DNA of 64,000 nt from contig JAKEFB010000046.1 of assembly GCA_022616275.1 (NCBI GenBank), positions 1-64,000 on the forward strand, written 5' to 3'. The position numbers and the translations under genes were made by a program. The first letter of the stretch is position 1. Every line of letters begins with the position of its first letter. The notes beneath the pieces are model-generated. The model saw only the letters and a program-made list of their open reading frames with translations. It did not search any database and was not told the DNA's origin. Positions 60,191 through 64,000 of this stretch are shown here, piece by piece. This DNA is from Chloroflexota bacterium (GTDB lineage Bacteria; Chloroflexota; Anaerolineae; Promineifilales; Promineifilaceae).

Positions 60191-61765
60191 ATGACGCACT
60201 TGACCCCCTGCCCCGGTTGCCAGACGCCGACGGATCCGGCCGTGCTGGCCGAGGCGAGCCAGTACGCTTTTTGGCGCAAACCGGACGGGGCCTGTCCGGC
60301 TTGTGTTCAACAGCAGCTTCTCCAGGAACTGCTCAAGAAAGGTGACGAAGCGCTGCACCAGGGAGTCCAGGCGGCCTGGCCGTTGGACGCCGGGGCGGCC
60401 TTCGGCGTGTTGCCCACGCCGTTGCGGCTGCACGCCGACCCGCGCTTCGCCGGCCGGGGAGTGACGCTGGCCCTGGTGGACTCCGGTTTTTATCCTCACC
60501 CCGATCTGGTGCAGCCACGCAACCGCATCCGGGCCTGGGTGGACGCCGGCCGAGAGCCAGTACGCGTGCGGCGCTTTACGCCGGAGAAAACGCCCCGGTG
60601 GCCGGGTTGGGATAGCCGGCGTGGCTGGCAGTGGCACGGGTTAATGACCAGCGTAGTGGCGGCGGGGAATGGCTTTCTCAGCCACAGTCTCTATCGCGGC
60701 CTGGCCAGCGAAGCGGACGTGGTGCTGGTTCAGGCGCGGGATAGCAGCGGGGCGATTACCAACGAGACGATTAGCCGGGCCTTGCGCTGGCTGCTGGCCC
60801 ACGCCTCCGAATTAGACCTGCGGGTCGCCAGCCTGTCGGTGGCCGGCGACCTGGTCTGGCCGCCGGCGCTCAATCCGGTGGATCGGGCGGTAGCCGACCT
60901 GGTGGCGGCCGGGGTGGTCGTGGTCGCCGCGGCCGGCAACGACGGTGTTCGCCGCCTGGTTCCCCCGGCCACAGCGCCCCAGGCGTTGACGATTGGCGGC
61001 ATTGACGACCACAACCTGCTGGACCACGAACAAATCGCCTTATGGCACAGCAACTATGGGCTAAGTAGCGGTGGCAGGCTGAAGCCGGAACTGGTTGCCC
61101 CCAGTATTTGGCTGGCCGCCCCAGTGCTGCCAGGCACGGCCGTGGCCGCCGAAGCGCAGCGGCTCTTTGCCACCCGAACCGGGGCCGGCCGGGCCAGCAG
61201 CGGGGCCATTGCCGAAGACCGGATTGCCGAGCTGAAGCTGATTACGCCCTATTACCAACACGTGGACGGAACCAGTTTTGCCGCGCCGTTGGTGGCCAGC
61301 ACGGTGGCCTGCCTGCTGGAGGCCCGGCCCTCGCTGGCTCCCCAACTGGTGCGGGATGTGCTCCAGGCGTCGGCCCATCCGGTGCCGGGGGTCGGGCGTG
61401 AACGCCAGGGGGCCGGCGCGTTGGAGGCCGGCCGGGCCGTGGCCCTGGCGCTGCGCGAGATGCACCGCCAGGTGCAGCCGTCGCCCCAGGTCAGTCCGGC
61501 CGGGGTATCTTTTTCCCTCCACGACCACCAGGCCCACCAGGTCCAGGTCTTTGGGGAATGGGACGGGTGGCGCGCGCCTGGCCTGGTAGCCCGGCAGATG
61601 GACAAAGGGGTCTGGCAAACCGAGGAGCGGCCGATTCCACCCGGCCGTTATGGGTATAAGTTTTTGCTGGATGGGACGCGCTGGTTGGACGACCCGGACA
61701 ACCCGGTGAAGGCTCCGGATGGCTTTGGTGGTCTGAATGCGCTGCTCAACGTGCCGGCCGGTTGA
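60191..61765 (+). CDS. Subtilisin-like (S8) protease with N-terminal zinc ribbon and C-terminal glycogen-binding-like domain, no signal peptide
   Basis: 524 residues. The N-terminal CPGC (7-10) and CPAC (35-38) pairs form a zinc-ribbon-like head. The S8 catalytic triad is D97 ('ALVDSGFY'), H149 ('WQWHGLMTSVVAAG') and S362 ('VDGTSFAAPLVAS'), with the oxyanion Asn in 'AAAGNDG'. An E-set/CBM48-like domain follows at about 430-524 ('HQVQVFGEWDGW', 'PPGRYGYKFLLDG'), as in AMPK-beta. No secretion signal or propeptide is evident, so it probably works in the cytosol, perhaps on polysaccharide-bound proteins. ATG 60,191 is preferred over an upstream TTG. Confidence 0.88.
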   Translation: MTHLTPCPGCQTPTDPAVLAEASQYAFWRKPDGACPACVQQQLLQELLKKGDEALHQGVQAAWPLDAGAAFGVLPTPLRLHADPRFAGRGVTLALVDSGFYPHPDLVQPRNRIRAWVDAGREPVRVRRFTPEKTPRWPGWDSRRGWQWHGLMTSVVAAGNGFLSHSLYRGLASEADVVLVQARDSSGAITNETISRALRWLLAHASELDLRVASLSVAGDLVWPPALNPVDRAVADLVAAGVVVVAAAGNDGVRRLVPPATAPQALTIGGIDDHNLLDHEQIALWHSNYGLSSGGRLKPELVAPSIWLAAPVLPGTAVAAEAQRLFATRTGAGRASSGAIAEDRIAELKLITPYYQHVDGTSFAAPLVASTVACLLEARPSLAPQLVRDVLQASAHPVPGVGRERQGAGALEAGRAVALALREMHRQVQPSPQVSPAGVSFSLHDHQAHQVQVFGEWDGWRAPGLVARQMDKGVWQTEERPIPPGRYGYKFLLDGTRWLDDPDNPVKAPDGFGGLNALLNVPAG

Positions 61766-61842
61766 GGGGAGAGGGGCGCTCTCGAGCGGGGTGAGGAGGA
61801 GACAAGAAGAGGGAACGACAGGCAGACACGGAGAAAGATTGT

Positions 61843-63987
61843 TCAGCATACATGGCGGCTGCCCTCCTTTGGTTCCTCCACCGGCCGGTACGTCGTGGGC
61901 AATTCGACGAAGAAGGTAGCGCCCTGGCCGGGGATACCGGCGCTTTCGACCCACAGCCGGCCGCCGTGCATTTCCACCAGGCGGCGGCTAATAGGCAGCC
62001 CCAGACCGGTTCCCGGAGCGTTGCGGGTGTGGGCATTGTTTAAGCGGCGGAAGGCTTCAAAGATGACCTCGCTTTGTTCCGGGCTAATTCCCGGTCCGGT
62101 GTCCTGAACGCTCAGGCAGAGGGCGCCATTCTGGTGGGTAGCGTCTATGGTCACGCCGCCCACGCTGGTAAATTTGATGGCGTTGCCGACCAGGTTGAGC
62201 AATACCTGGCGGATGCGCGTCCGATCCGCCTCCACGGCCAGGACCTGGTTAGCCCCGGGACCGAGCTGAAGAGCAAGGGATTTTTCCTGGGCCAGCGGCG
62301 TGGCAATGCCGACGACTTCAGTTAAGACCTCGTGCAGGTCGAAGAGCACCGGAGCCAGGTGCAACTTGCCGGCCTCGATCTTGGCCATATCTAGCACGTC
62401 GTTGATCAGGCTCAGCAAGTGCTCGCTGCTGGTGTGGATCACTTCCAGGTCAGAGCGGACCTTGGGCGGCAAGGGGCCGTCTAACTCCATCAACAACAGG
62501 TCGGTGAAACCCAGGATGGAGTTGAGCGGCGTGCGTAGTTCGTGGCTCATGCTGGCCAGAAAGGCCGATTTAAGCTGCTCCAGCTCGCGCAGGCGGGCGA
62601 CCAGGGCGGCCTGTTCGGCGTACAGCCGGGCGTTTTGCAGGGCCACGGCCGCCTGGGCGGCCAGGATGGAGTGGACGCGCAGGTCGTCGTCGGTGAAATA
62701 ATCACGTGTGTCGGCCTGGACGTCCAGCACCCCCAGCAACTGGCCGGCCACGGTGAGGGGGATGGCCATTTCGGCCCGGGTGTTGGGCAGCAGGGCGTTG
62801 GGCAGGTACTCCGGCGCGCTCCTGACGTCGTTGGCGATGATGCCTTGCTGCTTGCGGGCAGCGCTGGCCACCAGGGACCGCTCCTGGGCCAGGGGGATGG
62901 ACCAGCCCCGGCCCACCATTTGCCGGCCGATCTCGCCGGCTCCGGCAGCCAGAATGAGTTCGCTCTCGCTTTCGTCCAGCAGGTAAATGTGGGTGTGGTA
63001 GAGGTTGAAGTGGCGCCTGGTCAGGTCTACGACGGCCTGGAGCAGGGCCTGGCTGTCCAGGATAGTGGCCGTGGCCAGGCTGACCTGGGCCACCGTTTCC
63101 AGCTCGGTCGCCCGGCGGGCCAGGGCTTCTTCGGCGTGTTTCCGCTCCAGCTCAGCCGCGGCCCGGGCGGCAAAAATTTGCAAAATGGAGTTTCTTTTGA
63201 CCTGGTCCATGTCCTCCATCGGCTTGTCGTCGAGCACGGCCAGGTGGCCCAGGATAGCGCCGGCCGAATCGTACAGGGGGATACCGACGTAGCTTTGGGC
63301 GTCGAGGGTAACCAGATCTTTGTCTTCCGGGAAAAGGGCCTGGACCTCCTGCGGGTAATAACAGACGTTGCCGTCTATGACCCCCTCGCAAGGGGTGCCG
63401 GCCAGGGCATATTCAAAATCTTCGCCGAATTCCTTGCCCAGCCACAGGGCCAGCGTTCGTACCCGCGTCCGACTCTGGTCGGTGCATTCGCTGACAAAGG
63501 CGAAGCGCACCCCCAGGGTGGCGGCCATATTGCAGGTGAGGGAACGGAAAAAATTGCCGCCGGTCACCGGGGCGGTGGCCGAAACGAGCGATTGCAGCAC
63601 CTCGATGGACCCTTTCTGGTCGGTGACGTCACGGGCGTGGGCATAGACGTAATGTTCGTCGAGAAAGGAGGCAAGCTGCCACTGCAGCCAGCGGTAAGAG
63701 CCATCGTCGTGGCGGTAGCGAATCTCCAGGGGAATGGTGACGGCTTCCAGGGCCAGCCGGAAAAAGGCGTTGAGTAGTAGATCGTAATCGTCGGGGTGAA
63801 CCAGCTCCAGGAAGGAGTGAGACAGAATTTCGGCTTTGCTGAAGCCAAGCGTTTCCTCCCAGGCAGCGTTCAGGTAGGCAAAGCGGCCGTCGAAGCGAAT
63901 AACGGCCAGCATGTTAGAAGACAACGTCAGCAAGCGTTTCCAATCGCTGTTCTTGATTCGGAAAGGGTAGGTTTTGGCCTGGTTCAT
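61843..63987 (-). CDS. PAS-GAF-GAF sensor histidine kinase
   Basis: 714 residues, soluble: PAS (about 15-125, 'LGFSKAEILSHSFLELVHPD'), GAF 1 (about 135-285) with 'TPCEGVIDGNVCYY', GAF 2 (about 300-445), HisKA with '[16 protein letters not shown]', and HATPase ('NLVGNAIKFTSVGG', 'DTGPGISPE', 'GTGLGLPISRRL'). GAF 1 is closely related to the GAF of the kinase at 49,888. The start at 63,987 lies six bases after TATGCT on the minus strand, again a leaderless-type arrangement. The gap of 77 bp to the subtilase stop shows only G/A-rich sequence. Confidence 0.92.
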   Translation of the reverse strand: MNQAKTYPFRIKNSDWKRLLTLSSNMLAVIRFDGRFAYLNAAWEETLGFSKAEILSHSFLELVHPDDYDLLLNAFFRLALEAVTIPLEIRYRHDDGSYRWLQWQLASFLDEHYVYAHARDVTDQKGSIEVLQSLVSATAPVTGGNFFRSLTCNMAATLGVRFAFVSECTDQSRTRVRTLALWLGKEFGEDFEYALAGTPCEGVIDGNVCYYPQEVQALFPEDKDLVTLDAQSYVGIPLYDSAGAILGHLAVLDDKPMEDMDQVKRNSILQIFAARAAAELERKHAEEALARRATELETVAQVSLATATILDSQALLQAVVDLTRRHFNLYHTHIYLLDESESELILAAGAGEIGRQMVGRGWSIPLAQERSLVASAARKQQGIIANDVRSAPEYLPNALLPNTRAEMAIPLTVAGQLLGVLDVQADTRDYFTDDDLRVHSILAAQAAVALQNARLYAEQAALVARLRELEQLKSAFLASMSHELRTPLNSILGFTDLLLMELDGPLPPKVRSDLEVIHTSSEHLLSLINDVLDMAKIEAGKLHLAPVLFDLHEVLTEVVGIATPLAQEKSLALQLGPGANQVLAVEADRTRIRQVLLNLVGNAIKFTSVGGVTIDATHQNGALCLSVQDTGPGISPEQSEVIFEAFRRLNNAHTRNAPGTGLGLPISRRLVEMHGGRLWVESAGIPGQGATFFVELPTTYRPVEEPKEGSRHVC

Positions 63988-63993
63988 ACAATA

Positions 63994-63999
63994 AGCATA
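63994..63999 (-). promoter_or_regulatory. -10-like box six bases before ATG (leaderless candidate)
   Basis: TATGCT on the minus strand, six bases, then ATG at 63,987. The -35 region lies outside the window. Confidence 0.4.
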
Positions 64000-64000
64000 C

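Noticed and set aside
1..64000. tRNA, rRNA, insertion sequence or phage genes
   Set aside because: No cloverleaf, rRNA core, transposase or integrase signature was seen on either strand.

Overview
The window is GC-rich chromosomal DNA with almost no space between genes. I infer a member of the Chloroflexota (Anaerolineae-like). The reasons are the large soluble multi-PAS/GAF histidine kinases, a kinase-STAND-TPR fusion, tandem M32 carboxypeptidases, a prokaryotic ubiquitin-like pathway, and start codons 6-8 bases after a -10 box (leaderless mRNAs). There is no rRNA, tRNA or ribosomal protein marker here, so the taxonomy is an inference. I recognise 44 coding regions, one candidate structured RNA, and many short intergenic repeats.

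Region 1 (1-7,056): a partial ArsA-type ATPase and an HD-domain protein on the minus strand, then a soluble-adenylyl-cyclase-like protein (two cyclase domains, NTPase, helical repeats) followed by a cyclic-nucleotide-binding protein, plausibly a cAMP maker and reader.

Region 2 (7,310-17,355): the most interesting locus. A dynamin-like GTPase and an Ig-like-domain protein precede a compact set of ubiquitin-pathway parts: CAP-domain protein, E1, YukD-like ubiquitin-like protein (Ubl) ending in a free Gly, E2 with HPN and Cys motifs, two JAMM/JAB peptidases (one tail-anchored), and two RING-like treble-clef proteins (one membrane-bound). A short '[IL]xITxx[DE][IL]' peptide recurs in several of these proteins, and the Ubl gene sits between two strong palindromes.

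Region 3 (17,539-20,603): two tandem M32 carboxypeptidases. Region 4 (20,762-36,455): nine consecutive two-component genes (five histidine kinases or kinase hybrids with an N-terminal receiver, a kinase with ten PAS domains in an exact 124-residue period, and receiver-only proteins), none with a DNA-binding output.

Region 5 (36,499-47,936): two overlapping CNNM/CorC-type membrane proteins behind a promoter and a structured leader, a four-GAF kinase, a Ser/Thr kinase-STAND fusion, and an ECF sigma/anti-sigma pair. Region 6 (48,151-64,000): an OmpR-type regulator, two SDRs, soluble kinases, a DUF1003 protein, a cyclase-family hydrolase, a GH63-like glucosidase, DUF5996 and DUF1622 proteins, a GMC oxidoreductase, an intracellular-looking subtilase with a glycogen-binding-like tail, and a final PAS-GAF kinase.

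A genome-scale oddity runs through everything: at least fourteen intergenic arrays of degenerate 7- or 8-bp tandem units, several folding back on themselves, sit right after stop codons or just before starts. Further palindromic repeats separate operon members or form the last codons of genes.
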